A stretch of DNA of 9,992 nt from Myxococcales bacterium UBA5297 (lineage in GTDB: Bacteria > Myxococcota > Myxococcia > Myxococcales > UBA5297). This document shows positions 1 through 6,133 of the stretch, piece by piece. The stretch spans positions 1-9,992 of the forward strand of contig DHSB01000091.1 of NCBI GenBank assembly GCA_002408385.1, written 5' to 3'. Numbering within the stretch: the stretch's first letter is position 1; the number at the start of each line of letters is the position of its first letter. Position numbers and translations under genes: made by a program. The notes under the pieces are model-generated. The model did not search any database. It was not told where the DNA came from and saw only the letters and a program-made list of their open reading frames with translations.

Positions 1-30
1 TCACGCACGTTGGCACAGAGGGCTCTGGCT

Positions 31-53
31 GACCGGTTATCGCTCGAAGGATT
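31..53. repeat. Left half of a palindromic intergenic repeat interrupted by the MITE-like element
   Basis: Bases 31-51 match 7261-7281 at 18 of 21 positions, and all three differences are T here against C there. This half ends in CGAAGG-ATT. The matching right half begins at 230 (ATT-CTTCG...). Together the halves read as one copy of a repeat split by 54-229. The arms CGAAGG and CTTCG are complementary, so the intact target would be a small palindrome. The identity is seen directly; that the two sites are homologous is inference. Confidence 0.55.
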
Positions 54-229
54 CCAGAACTCCTGACCTACCCAGCGTCCGGGCTGCGGCAGGGCGCAAG
101 AATCGATGAAACGTGGTGGGCGGATTTCCGTCCGCTACCGAGGCATTTGGCCCGGTGTTCGAGCAACCGTGCCGCCGACTAGGGCATCGGATGTTTCATC
201 ACCAAGGTGAGGTGGCTCAGGAGTTCTGG
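54..229. mobile_element. MITE-like element, about 176 bp, 13-bp terminal inverted repeats
   Basis: The ends are exact inverted repeats: CCAGAACTCCTGA at 54-66 and its reverse complement at 217-229. ATT lies on both outer sides (51-53 and 230-232), as expected of a 3-bp target duplication. Inside, 105-114 pairs with 191-200 (10 bp with one G-U), and 120-124 pairs with 131-135, so a transcript could fold extensively. There is no transposase frame; the 90-codon open frame crossing it resembles no protein I know. A non-autonomous element mobilised by a transposase elsewhere is the simplest reading. The ATT would suit the ANT duplication described for the ISL2 subgroup of IS5, but that assignment is weak. 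A structured RNA gene is the main alternative. Confidence 0.6.
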
Positions 230-247
230 ATTCTTCGACACATCTTC
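230..247. repeat. Right half of the palindromic intergenic repeat
   Basis: Bases 233-247 (CTTCGACACATCTTC) are identical over 15 bases to 7284-7298. The preceding ATT at 230-232 is the proposed right-hand target duplication. Similarity stops after 247. Confidence 0.55.
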
Positions 248-507
248 GGCCGCAGGCCGCACGGGCCCTCCGAGCCACAGCCCTCGCCGCTCTCGTCTCC
301 CCGCCGCCCGGGCACGCCGGCGAGCTCGGGCGGCGCCGTCTCGAGCTTCTCGACGAGGCAGAGAGGCGGCGGCAAGCCCGGGTAGTGAGCGGGCAGGCCG
401 GCCCGCGCCAACGTGCAGCGCGCGACAGAAGGCGAGCCAACCCGGCGAATCTCCTGATATAAGGGCCCGGCTTTCCGCCATCGAATCCGGGCGGAGACGG
501 AGCACGC
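248..507. other. Non-coding stretch upstream of the glycosyltransferase
   Basis: GC-rich spacer. Open frames run through it on both strands, but they have no recognisable product and are the usual by-product of high GC. Apart from the weak promoter candidate near 458, nothing functional is visible. Confidence 0.4.
458..463 (+). promoter_or_regulatory. Possible -10 element for the glycosyltransferase gene
   Basis: TATAAG is an isolated AT-rich hexamer in very GC-rich DNA, 44 bases before the ATG at 508. No good -35 box lies at the usual spacing, so this is only a candidate. Confidence 0.25.
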
Positions 508-2382
508 ATGGCCAAGGCAAAGGACAAGGACCTGGGCGCGCGCAGGGAGCTGCAGCTGGCAGCGCCCGGGGTCGAGAAGCACGACGAGGGCCCTGGCATC
601 GTCGAGTCGCTCCTCGGCAAGCGCGTGATGCGGCTCGGCCTGGTCAGACGCTGGCTTGCGCTGCCGGCCGAGAGGCGCGACGTGCTTGCGACGACCCTCT
701 TCGCCGCGCTCATCTTCATCCCGTGGCTGGGCGCGGTCGGGCTGTGGGACCCCTGGGAGGTCCACTACGGCGAGGTCGCGCGCACGATGGTTGCCAAGCG
801 CGACTACCTCTTCCCGTACTGGGAGAACGCCTACTTCTTCTCCAAGCCCGCCCTGACGATGTGGCTGCAGGCCTTCGGGCTGTGGATGACCGGGGCGCTC
901 AACGGCAACGCGGCGCTGGGGGTCTACACCGAGTGGGGAATGAGGCTGCCGTTCGCCGCGCTCTCCATCCTCGCGGTCGGGCTCATCACCCTGGCCGTCG
1001 GGCGGGTCTTCAACCGGCGCGCCGGGCTCATCGCCGGCTTTGCCACCGCGACCAGCCCGCTCTACTTCCTGCTCGCGCGTCAGGCGGTGACCGACACGCC
1101 GTTCGTGACCCTGATGGCCAGCGGCCTGGCCTGTTTCATGATCGCCGAATTCGACCCGAAGACCCGCGGCGAGCTCAACCCGAACGGCACCGCGCGCTCG
1201 CAGACGGCCACCTTCTGGTGGTGCCTCGCCTATGCCTTCTTCGGCCTGGCGACCCTCGCCAAGGGCCTGCTCGGCTTCGCGCTGCCCGGGCTGATCATGC
1301 TCGTCTACCTGGTCGTCACCTGGGACTGGCGGGTGCTGCGGCGCTCGAGGGCGGTGCACGGGGTCGTGCTGCTCGCGCTCATCGCGGTGCCCTGGTACCT
1401 GACCCTGGTTCTGTTCGACGGCAAGGACGACGAGTCGAAGACCTTCTTCTACCGCTTCTTCGTCCACGACCACTTCAAGCGCCTGGGCGCCGGGGTCCAT
1501 ACCACCACGCCCGGGGGCACCTTCGCCTACTTCATCGAGCAGCTCGGCTTCGCGATGTTCCCTTGGGTTGCGCTGATGCCGGGGGCGATGGTGGTCATCG
1601 GCAAGCTGCGCCCGCGGGACCCGGACACCAAGAGCCGCGGCGCGCTCTTCGTCACGGTCTGGGCGGCCGCCTCGTTCTTCACCTTCGCGATGAGCGCGAC
1701 CAAGTTCCACCACTACTGCTTCCCGGTGGTGCCGCCGCTCGCGATCCTCGCGGCGCTCTACGCCGACAAGCTCTGGCGCGAGGGGCTCGAGGGGAACGCC
1801 ATCCCGGTCCTGCTGGGCATCGCCTTTTTCGCCGCGGTCGCCCAGAACCTCTGGCTCAACCCGAAGCACCTCATCAACCTGTTCGTCTACAACTACGAGC
1901 GCCCCTACCCCTCGGTCGAGGTGAACCCGAAGCAGGTCTTCTCGGTGATCTTCATCGGAGGCGGGCTGTGGCTCGCGCTCGCCTACGTCTGGCGGACCAA
2001 GAAGATGCTCGCCGGCACCTTCGCCGTCGTCGCCGCCTGCTTCGCGATGTACGTCTCCTGGGTCCACTGGAAGGACTTGAGCTTCCACTGGTCGCAGCGC
2101 GACATCTTCTGGGCCTACTACGAGCAGCGCGGCTCGCCCGAGGAGCCCATCGGCGCCTACTACATGAACTGGCGCGGCGAGACCTTCTACTCGTCGAACC
2201 ACATCCGCCAGATCAAGGATGCGGGCAAATTCCAGGAGTTCCTCGCGCACAAGGGGCCGTTGTGGCTCGTCGTCGAGCAGAGCCGCTTCAACGGCATGAA
2301 GAACATCCTCGAGGCCAGGGGGCGCACCGCGGAGATAGCCGACCGGAGCTGCAACAAGTTCTATCTGGTCTCGGTGAACTGA
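508..2382 (+). CDS. GT39/ArnT-like (PMT superfamily) membrane glycosyltransferase
   Basis: Integral membrane enzyme of 624 residues, predicted to transfer a sugar from a polyprenyl-phosphate carrier to a lipid or protein acceptor on the periplasmic side. After a charged cytoplasmic N-terminus of about 58 residues, the first membrane helix (59-80) leads into DPWEVHYGEVAR (81-92), the position of the family's catalytic acidic motif. FSKPALTMW (111-119), RQAVTDTPF (191-199), AKGLLGF (251-257) and TKFHHYCFPVVPP (398-410) correspond to the family's KPP, D-x-P, KG and K-P-x-Y-x-LP landmarks. About ten hydrophobic segments follow, and the last ~105 residues are soluble, probably periplasmic. A GGAG lies upstream of the ATG. 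The N-terminal extension is longer than in E. coli ArnT. Donor and acceptor cannot be told from sequence; with no arn genes nearby, a lipid A aminoarabinose role is not supported. Family confident, substrate unknown. Confidence 0.9.
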   Translation: MAKAKDKDLGARRELQLAAPGVEKHDEGPGIVESLLGKRVMRLGLVRRWLALPAERRDVLATTLFAALIFIPWLGAVGLWDPWEVHYGEVARTMVAKRDYLFPYWENAYFFSKPALTMWLQAFGLWMTGALNGNAALGVYTEWGMRLPFAALSILAVGLITLAVGRVFNRRAGLIAGFATATSPLYFLLARQAVTDTPFVTLMASGLACFMIAEFDPKTRGELNPNGTARSQTATFWWCLAYAFFGLATLAKGLLGFALPGLIMLVYLVVTWDWRVLRRSRAVHGVVLLALIAVPWYLTLVLFDGKDDESKTFFYRFFVHDHFKRLGAGVHTTTPGGTFAYFIEQLGFAMFPWVALMPGAMVVIGKLRPRDPDTKSRGALFVTVWAAASFFTFAMSATKFHHYCFPVVPPLAILAALYADKLWREGLEGNAIPVLLGIAFFAAVAQNLWLNPKHLINLFVYNYERPYPSVEVNPKQVFSVIFIGGGLWLALAYVWRTKKMLAGTFAVVAACFAMYVSWVHWKDLSFHWSQRDIFWAYYEQRGSPEEPIGAYYMNWRGETFYSSNHIRQIKDAGKFQEFLAHKGPLWLVVEQSRFNGMKNILEARGRTAEIADRSCNKFYLVSVN

Positions 2383-2425
2383 AGATCCCTCGAGAAATCC
2401 TTCTAGGCCTCGCTTCAGCGCGCAC

Positions 2426-2548
2426 GCAGGCTCGCTCTCGCACCCCGGCGCAACTGGCGACCGTCGCAAGTTGGCTTTGGCTGCAGGCTCGCGCTCGCAC
2501 TCCGGCCTAACTTGCGACCGTCGCAAGTTGGCTTTGGCTGCAGGCTCG
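2426..2548. repeat. 57-bp direct tandem repeat, two copies plus a 9-base third start
   Basis: Copies lie at 2426-2482 and 2483-2539, with the first nine bases of a third at 2540-2548. The period is exactly 57, and the copies differ at only a handful of positions. Each contains an inverted repeat: 2509-2517 with 2521-2529 is a perfect 9-bp palindrome around CCG, and 2452-2460 with 2464-2472 is the same with one mismatch. It starts 43 bases after the glycosyltransferase stop. It could form hairpins in the mRNA 3' end, but no T-tract follows, so it is not an obvious terminator. The rest of the spacer (2549-2700) shows nothing recognisable. Confidence 0.8.
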
Positions 2549-2704
2549 GCCGCCCAGGCCAATCGGCCGGGAGTGGAGCGGCATGATGCGCGGTTGGCAA
2601 GGCACACCTGCGGTCGGCGAAAATCGCCGCTGATCGCGCCGGCTCGGGCTCGTTTTGTTCGGAATCGAGGGCCGGGAGGCACGCCCGCCAAGGGGGCGCG
2701 TCGA

Positions 2705-2734
2705 TTGCAGCAGTCGGCGCGGGCAGGTTAGGAT
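2705..2734 (+). promoter_or_regulatory. Possible sigma-70-type promoter for the SPFH gene
   Basis: TTGCAG (2705-2710) and TAGGAT (2729-2734) are separated by 18 bases and placed 43 bases before the TTG start. A short stem (2739-2743 with 2752-2756) with a T-rich loop would lie at the start of the leader. Sequence match only. Confidence 0.35.
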
Positions 2735-2765
2735 CCGCGCGCCTTTTTTCGGGCGCTACAGAAGG

Positions 2766-2771
2766 AAGGAG
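2766..2771 (+). promoter_or_regulatory. Ribosome-binding site selecting the TTG start at 2778
   Basis: AAGGAG six bases before TTG. It favours this start over an upstream in-frame one near 2655, which would add about 41 residues of low-complexity sequence outside the family fold. Confidence 0.75.
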
Positions 2772-2777
2772 ACGACA

Positions 2778-3962
2778 TTGGGGATCTTCAGCTCCATCGC
2801 CAACGAGGCCAAGCGCAACTTCATCGCCCGCTCCGATGAGGCTCGCCAGGACATCATCTATCGGTACCCGGAGAAGAACATCCGGATGCTGACGCAGCTC
2901 ACCTGCCAGCCCGACGAGATGGCGATCTTCGTCAAGGACGGCAAGGTGGCCGGTCACCTCGGTCCCGGCGGCACCTACAGCCTCGACGCGAAGAACATCC
3001 CGTTCCTCTCGGCGCTGCTCGAGAAGGTGACCGACGGCAACCTCTTCGTCGCCGAGCTCTACTTCGTCTCGACCCGCGAGGTGCCCTCGATCAAGTTCGG
3101 CGGCCCCCTCGGCTCGGTGACCGACAGCGTCACGCAGATGATGTGCGAGGCGATGGTCTACGGCGACTTTTCGGTGAAGGTGACCGACGCCGAGAAGCTC
3201 ATCTTCGGGATGGTCGGCTCGGGCAAGCAGCTCCAGACCAACAACGCCTTCCTCGATTGGTTCAAGGGCATCCTGATGAAGTACATGTCGGATGCGGTCG
3301 GCGAGCTGGGCGAAAAGGGCTGGTCGCTCAACAAGATGATCAGCCCGCACTTCAAGCTCGAGCTTCAGGAGGCGGTGCTCCAGCAGATCAAGGATGAGAT
3401 CGACCGCTATGGCATCCAGGTCGTGCAGTTCGGCAACTTCGTCCTCTCGATCACCGACGAGGACAAGGCCGAGCTGAACAAGCGCAACATGGCCATCGCC
3501 GACGACCAGCGGCGCATGGCGCTCGCCCAGAACCCGGCCTACATGGCGGTCGCGCAGGCCGAGATGCTGCGCGGGGCCGGCACCGGCATGGCCAAGGGCG
3601 GCGAGGGTGCCAGTGGCGCGCTCGGCGGCATGGGCATGGGCATGGGCTTCGGCATGGCCAACATGTTCGCCCAGCAGCAGATGATGCAGCAGCCGATGGG
3701 CGGCCAGCCGGCCGCGCAGCCGCAGACGATGCCGTGCGGGTCGTGCGGCCAGCAGACGCCTCCGGGCAAGTTCTGCAGCTCCTGCGGCAAGCCCCTGGCC
3801 GCCGCCGGCTCGAAGTGCGAGTGCGGCACCGACCTCGCCCCCGGCGCCAAGTTCTGCCCGAACTGCGGCAAGCCCGCCGCGGGACCGAAGAAGTGCGAAT
3901 GCGGCACCGAGCTGGCCCCGGGGGCGAAGTTCTGCCCGAACTGCGGCAAGGCCGCCGGCTAG
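2778..3962 (+). CDS. SPFH-domain protein with three C-terminal zinc ribbons
   Basis: Protein of 394 residues starting at TTG (GIFSSIANEAK). Residues ~25-235 resemble the Band_7_1 SPFH family (PF13421 type, including Bacillus YdjI and proteins labelled virion core protein-like): KNIRMLTQLTCQPDEMAIFVKDG-like strands at 33-55, GPGGTY at 62-67, and a C-terminal helix rich in charge at 226-265. A Gly/Met/Gln-rich linker (266-318) joins three zinc-ribbon knuckle pairs: C320/C323 with C333/C336, C347/C349 with C360/C363, and C373/C375 with C386/C389. Ribbons two and three are near-duplicates in DNA at a 78-base period and carry a CxC first knuckle. SPFH proteins usually scaffold at membranes. In Bacillus, YdjI helps bring PspA to the membrane; the role here is unknown, and no pspA-like gene is adjacent. 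There is no signal peptide. A strong terminator follows. Confidence 0.88.
   Translation: MGIFSSIANEAKRNFIARSDEARQDIIYRYPEKNIRMLTQLTCQPDEMAIFVKDGKVAGHLGPGGTYSLDAKNIPFLSALLEKVTDGNLFVAELYFVSTREVPSIKFGGPLGSVTDSVTQMMCEAMVYGDFSVKVTDAEKLIFGMVGSGKQLQTNNAFLDWFKGILMKYMSDAVGELGEKGWSLNKMISPHFKLELQEAVLQQIKDEIDRYGIQVVQFGNFVLSITDEDKAELNKRNMAIADDQRRMALAQNPAYMAVAQAEMLRGAGTGMAKGGEGASGALGGMGMGMGFGMANMFAQQQMMQQPMGGQPAAQPQTMPCGSCGQQTPPGKFCSSCGKPLAAAGSKCECGTDLAPGAKFCPNCGKPAAGPKKCECGTELAPGAKFCPNCGKAAG
3816..3962 (+). repeat. Intragenic duplication encoding zinc ribbons two and three
   Basis: The ribbon beginning with Cys347 (codon at 3816) recurs from Cys373 (codon at 3894). The two are identical in protein except for an Asp-to-Glu change in the shared core. 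DNA differences are mostly synonymous, which suggests an old tandem duplication kept under protein-level selection. Confidence 0.75.
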
Positions 3963-4007
3963 CGTGTCTTCGGCCGGCGGGTGACGGCTCGCCGCGAGAG
4001 GTGAATC

Positions 4008-4050
4008 GAGGCCCCGCTTTGGCAACTGTGGCGGGGCCTCCTCTTTTCTT
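4008..4050 (+). terminator. Intrinsic terminator after the SPFH gene
   Basis: A perfect 10-bp inverted repeat (GAGGCCCCGC at 4008-4017, its complement at 4031-4040) with a 13-base loop is followed by CTCTTTTCTT. It begins 46 bases after the SPFH stop and 70 bases before the next ATG, so it should separate the two genes. Confidence 0.85.
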
Positions 4051-4077
4051 GTTGGTTGCGACGGCAAGGCGAGCACC

Positions 4078-5061
4078 ATGAACGACCCAAACTCTTGGCC
4101 CGAGCTGCCTTGGGAGCCGGGGACGCCTCGGCTCGAGTGGTTGCTCGACCGCGTCGCGGTCCTCGCCGACCGGGCCTGCTGCTTTGACCTGGGCCTCGAG
4201 CAGGCGGTCGAGGCGGGCGAGCTCTCACGCTCCGCGATCGCCGCTGAGCTCGAGGCGTGGGAGCTCTGCGCGGCGAACGTCTACATGTACGTCGGCCTCC
4301 GCGAGGCCCAGCGCCTGTCGCCCGAGGAGGTGCCCTCGCATGCCGAGGAGCTCGAGAAGGTCTGGCGCGAGCTCGCCGGCCTGCGCACGCGGCTTCTCGA
4401 CCGGTTGGGCGAGCGGCTCGCCGGCAGGGTGCTCTCATTCGAATCGTCCGCCAGGGTCGACGACGCGCAGATCCTCGGCCGCGCCGGCGAGCTGCCCGCG
4501 TTCGTCGCCGAGACCAACGTGTTGACCGGAGAGCAGACGCTGATGCCTTCGCTGACCGGCCTGCGCGGCAAGCCCGTCAGCGTCGACGAGCTGCGCATGC
4601 GCCAGAGCGCCGAGCAGAAGCCCCTGCCCGAGCCCGCGACGCTCGAGGCGCTGCTCGCGCACCAGCCCTCGGACTGGACCAGCGCCATCTTCGACATCCT
4701 CGGCCTCGACCTGCCGGACGAGGCGCTCGGCGCCCCGCGGGCCGCTCGGCGCAAGGCTATCGCCGAGCACCTCGGCGACAAGGAGTCGCTCGACTCGCTC
4801 GTCGTCGGGCTGCCCGACGAGGCGCGCGAGCTGCTCGCGAAGCTGCTCGAGAGCGGCGGCGCGATGCGCTACTCGGAGGTGGTCGAGAAGCCCGGGCAGG
4901 ACGAGGCCGACGGGTTCTATTGGACCGAGAGGCCGCCCTCGGGACCGCTCGGGTGGCTGCGGCGGATGGGGCTCGCCTTCGTCGGCCTGCGCAAAGGGCA
5001 GAAGGCGGTGGTGGTCGCCAGCGATCTGCGCAAGCGGCTCAAGGCGGCGCTCGCGCAGTAG
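4078..5061 (+). CDS. Unrecognised 327-residue protein with a possible winged-helix C-terminus
   Basis: I do not recognise this family. It is acidic and mostly helical, soluble, and has no signal peptide or membrane segment. Residues 1-130 are Glu/Leu/Ala/Arg-rich helices (for example WELCAANVYMYVGLREAQRL), perhaps partly coiled. Residues ~150-200 are a more mixed, proline-containing linker, and 200-327 form a second helical region. Near the end, LPDEARELLAKLLESGG followed by GPLGWLRRMGLAFVG and KAVVVASDLRKRL resembles the helix-turn-helix and wing rhythm of winged-helix modules such as the helicase-associated XPB/Ssl2-like domain; this is pattern resemblance only. The ATG follows a modest AAGGCGAG. 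Codon use matches neighbouring genes, which supports real coding. It lies behind a terminator, so it probably has its own promoter or depends on read-through. It converges with the CHAP-like gene. Confidence 0.75.
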   Translation: MNDPNSWPELPWEPGTPRLEWLLDRVAVLADRACCFDLGLEQAVEAGELSRSAIAAELEAWELCAANVYMYVGLREAQRLSPEEVPSHAEELEKVWRELAGLRTRLLDRLGERLAGRVLSFESSARVDDAQILGRAGELPAFVAETNVLTGEQTLMPSLTGLRGKPVSVDELRMRQSAEQKPLPEPATLEALLAHQPSDWTSAIFDILGLDLPDEALGAPRAARRKAIAEHLGDKESLDSLVVGLPDEARELLAKLLESGGAMRYSEVVEKPGQDEADGFYWTERPPSGPLGWLRRMGLAFVGLRKGQKAVVVASDLRKRLKAALAQ

Positions 5062-5197
5062 CGGCCGGTCCTGCGATTCGAGAGGCTCGAAAGCCGCGGC
5101 CTTCGAGTCAGGTTCTCTCCGCTCACCCCAAGCCCACAACAAAAGCGCTCGGGGGGCGCGGGCGTGGGGCCCTCGGCTTCGCGCGGGCCGACCGGTT

Positions 5198-5222
5198 TGC
5201 GCTTCGTCGGTCCCGAAGCGCA
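5198..5222. terminator. Hairpin between convergent genes, possible bidirectional terminator
   Basis: Perfect 9-bp inverted repeat TGCGCTTCG / CGAAGCGCA around a 7-base loop. It lies 6 bases past the stop of the minus-strand CHAP-like gene and 136 bases past the plus-strand gene's stop. It lacks a T-tract in either direction, so it may be a 3'-end protecting structure rather than an intrinsic terminator. Confidence 0.45.
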
Positions 5223-5228
5223 GCCTCG

Positions 5229-5708
5229 CTAGAGCCTGACCGGAAACCCTCCGCCCTCGAGCTCGCCGAGTCCGCGGAACCGCTGCGCGACCCCCAGGCA
5301 GCGGGCGCCGGGCGCCGGGGTGTCGGCGCCGATGGTCATGTAGCCGGTCAGCCGGCCATCCTTGTGCACCGGGCTGGCGACGAGCTCGATGTGCGAGCGG
5401 GTCGCGAGCACGCAGGCCATGCCCGGCTGCAGGTCGAGCGGGGCGCGCCACTGCCCGAGCCGCTGGATGGTCGATTTGATGGTGGCGACGGCCCACTGGT
5501 CGCCGCCGGGCAGCGGCATGCGGGCCTGCCGATAGCACCACGAGACGAACCGCGCGCACCACGGCCAGCCGGTCTTGCCGCCGGTATACCGGGCGATGGC
5601 GCCGGCGTTCTTGCCCGACTCGGGCGTGCCGACCTCGGCCGCGGCGATGCGCAAGAGCTCTCGGATGCGCTCCGGCGTCGCCCCCGCCAGCTTTCTGACC
5701 GTGTTCAC
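5229..5708 (-). CDS. Small CHAP-like (NlpC/P60-type cysteine peptidase/amidase fold) protein
   Basis: About 159 residues from a GTG at 5708, preceded by GGGAAGGA seven bases away. The frame stays open to a TTG at 5765 (178 residues), but that start has no good ribosome-binding site. WPWCARFVSWCY carries the likely nucleophile Cys in the W-C-A-x-F-V-x-W context typical of CHAP domains, and SHIELV supplies the likely catalytic His in the G/S-H-I/V-x-x-V context. The preceding GKNAGAIARYTGGKTG is also typical of these small CHAP proteins. Such domains cleave peptidoglycan amide bonds. There is no signal peptide or wall-binding domain, so export, if any, would need another route, as for phage-derived or secretion-system effectors. 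Domain call is good; substrate and physiological role are unknown. Confidence 0.75.
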   Translation of the reverse strand: MNTVRKLAGATPERIRELLRIAAAEVGTPESGKNAGAIARYTGGKTGWPWCARFVSWCYRQARMPLPGGDQWAVATIKSTIQRLGQWRAPLDLQPGMACVLATRSHIELVASPVHKDGRLTGYMTIGADTPAPGARCLGVAQRFRGLGELEGGGFPVRL

Positions 5709-6133
5709 CAGTCCATCCTTCCCGATGGCCGTCCGTCCTGTCACCCGTTCGCTTCTGCCGGCCAACGACGCGGGGGGCGGCGCTCGCGTGGCCGACTCGA
5801 TGGACTTACCGTGGCCGCGCGCGATCTTCCAGAGGTACGACTCGCACCTCTCGCGGCTGGCCGAGCAGCGCGTCGGCTTGGCGAGGTGGCGGCCCGACGA
5901 GAGCGGGCGCTCGGCAGTCGGGAGGGCCTGTGGCGACCCAAAAATGACCGAAGAGGCCGCTGGAGGGCCTAGAACGGCCCGTAGAGCGATTCCGGGGACT
6001 CGAGGCTACTTCAAGCAAGCCTGGCTGCCGACCAGCCGTCTTGGGGCCGCCTGGGAGCTCACAGGGGCCTTCTGAGGGCTTCTTTTCCGGGGCTGCAAGC
6101 CTGCGAAATCACATCGGTTTGTCGGGGTTGCGC
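5709..6133. other. Gap upstream of the CHAP-like gene and downstream of tcdA
   Basis: No gene is recognised here. Short minus-strand frames in it are Arg/Pro/Ser-rich and look non-coding. A possible stem-loop lies at 6045-6069 (GGCC/GGCC and CCTG/CAGG around GGAGCTCA), 65 bases beyond the tcdA stop, but no T-tract follows. A promoter for the CHAP-like gene must lie here; none is obvious. Confidence 0.4.

Noticed and set aside
54..229. Retron-type msr-msd because of flanking inverted repeats and internal stems
   Set aside because: No retron reverse transcriptase is adjacent. The only reverse transcriptase in the window is a group II fragment 9 kb away, and the flanking ATT with an empty homologous site fits transposition better.
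113..385. 90-codon plus-strand open frame at the left end
   Set aside because: It runs through the MITE-like element and its flank, has no ribosome-binding site of note and resembles no protein I know.
217..2691. Very long open frames opposite and alongside the glycosyltransferase (minus strand 217-2691; plus strand 207-2510)
   Set aside because: Their products are Arg/Gly/Pro/Ala-rich and resemble no family. The GT39 frame has membrane helices and conserved motifs; the others are side effects of high third-position GC.
2415..4079. Long minus-strand open frame opposite the SPFH gene
   Set aside because: It is the mirror of the SPFH coding frame and has no recognisable domains.
5185..5195. 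GGGCCGACCGG also found near 7257-7266, as a possible third copy of the intergenic repeat
   Set aside because: Only 11 GC-rich bases are shared and the rest of the repeat is missing, so chance is a sufficient explanation.
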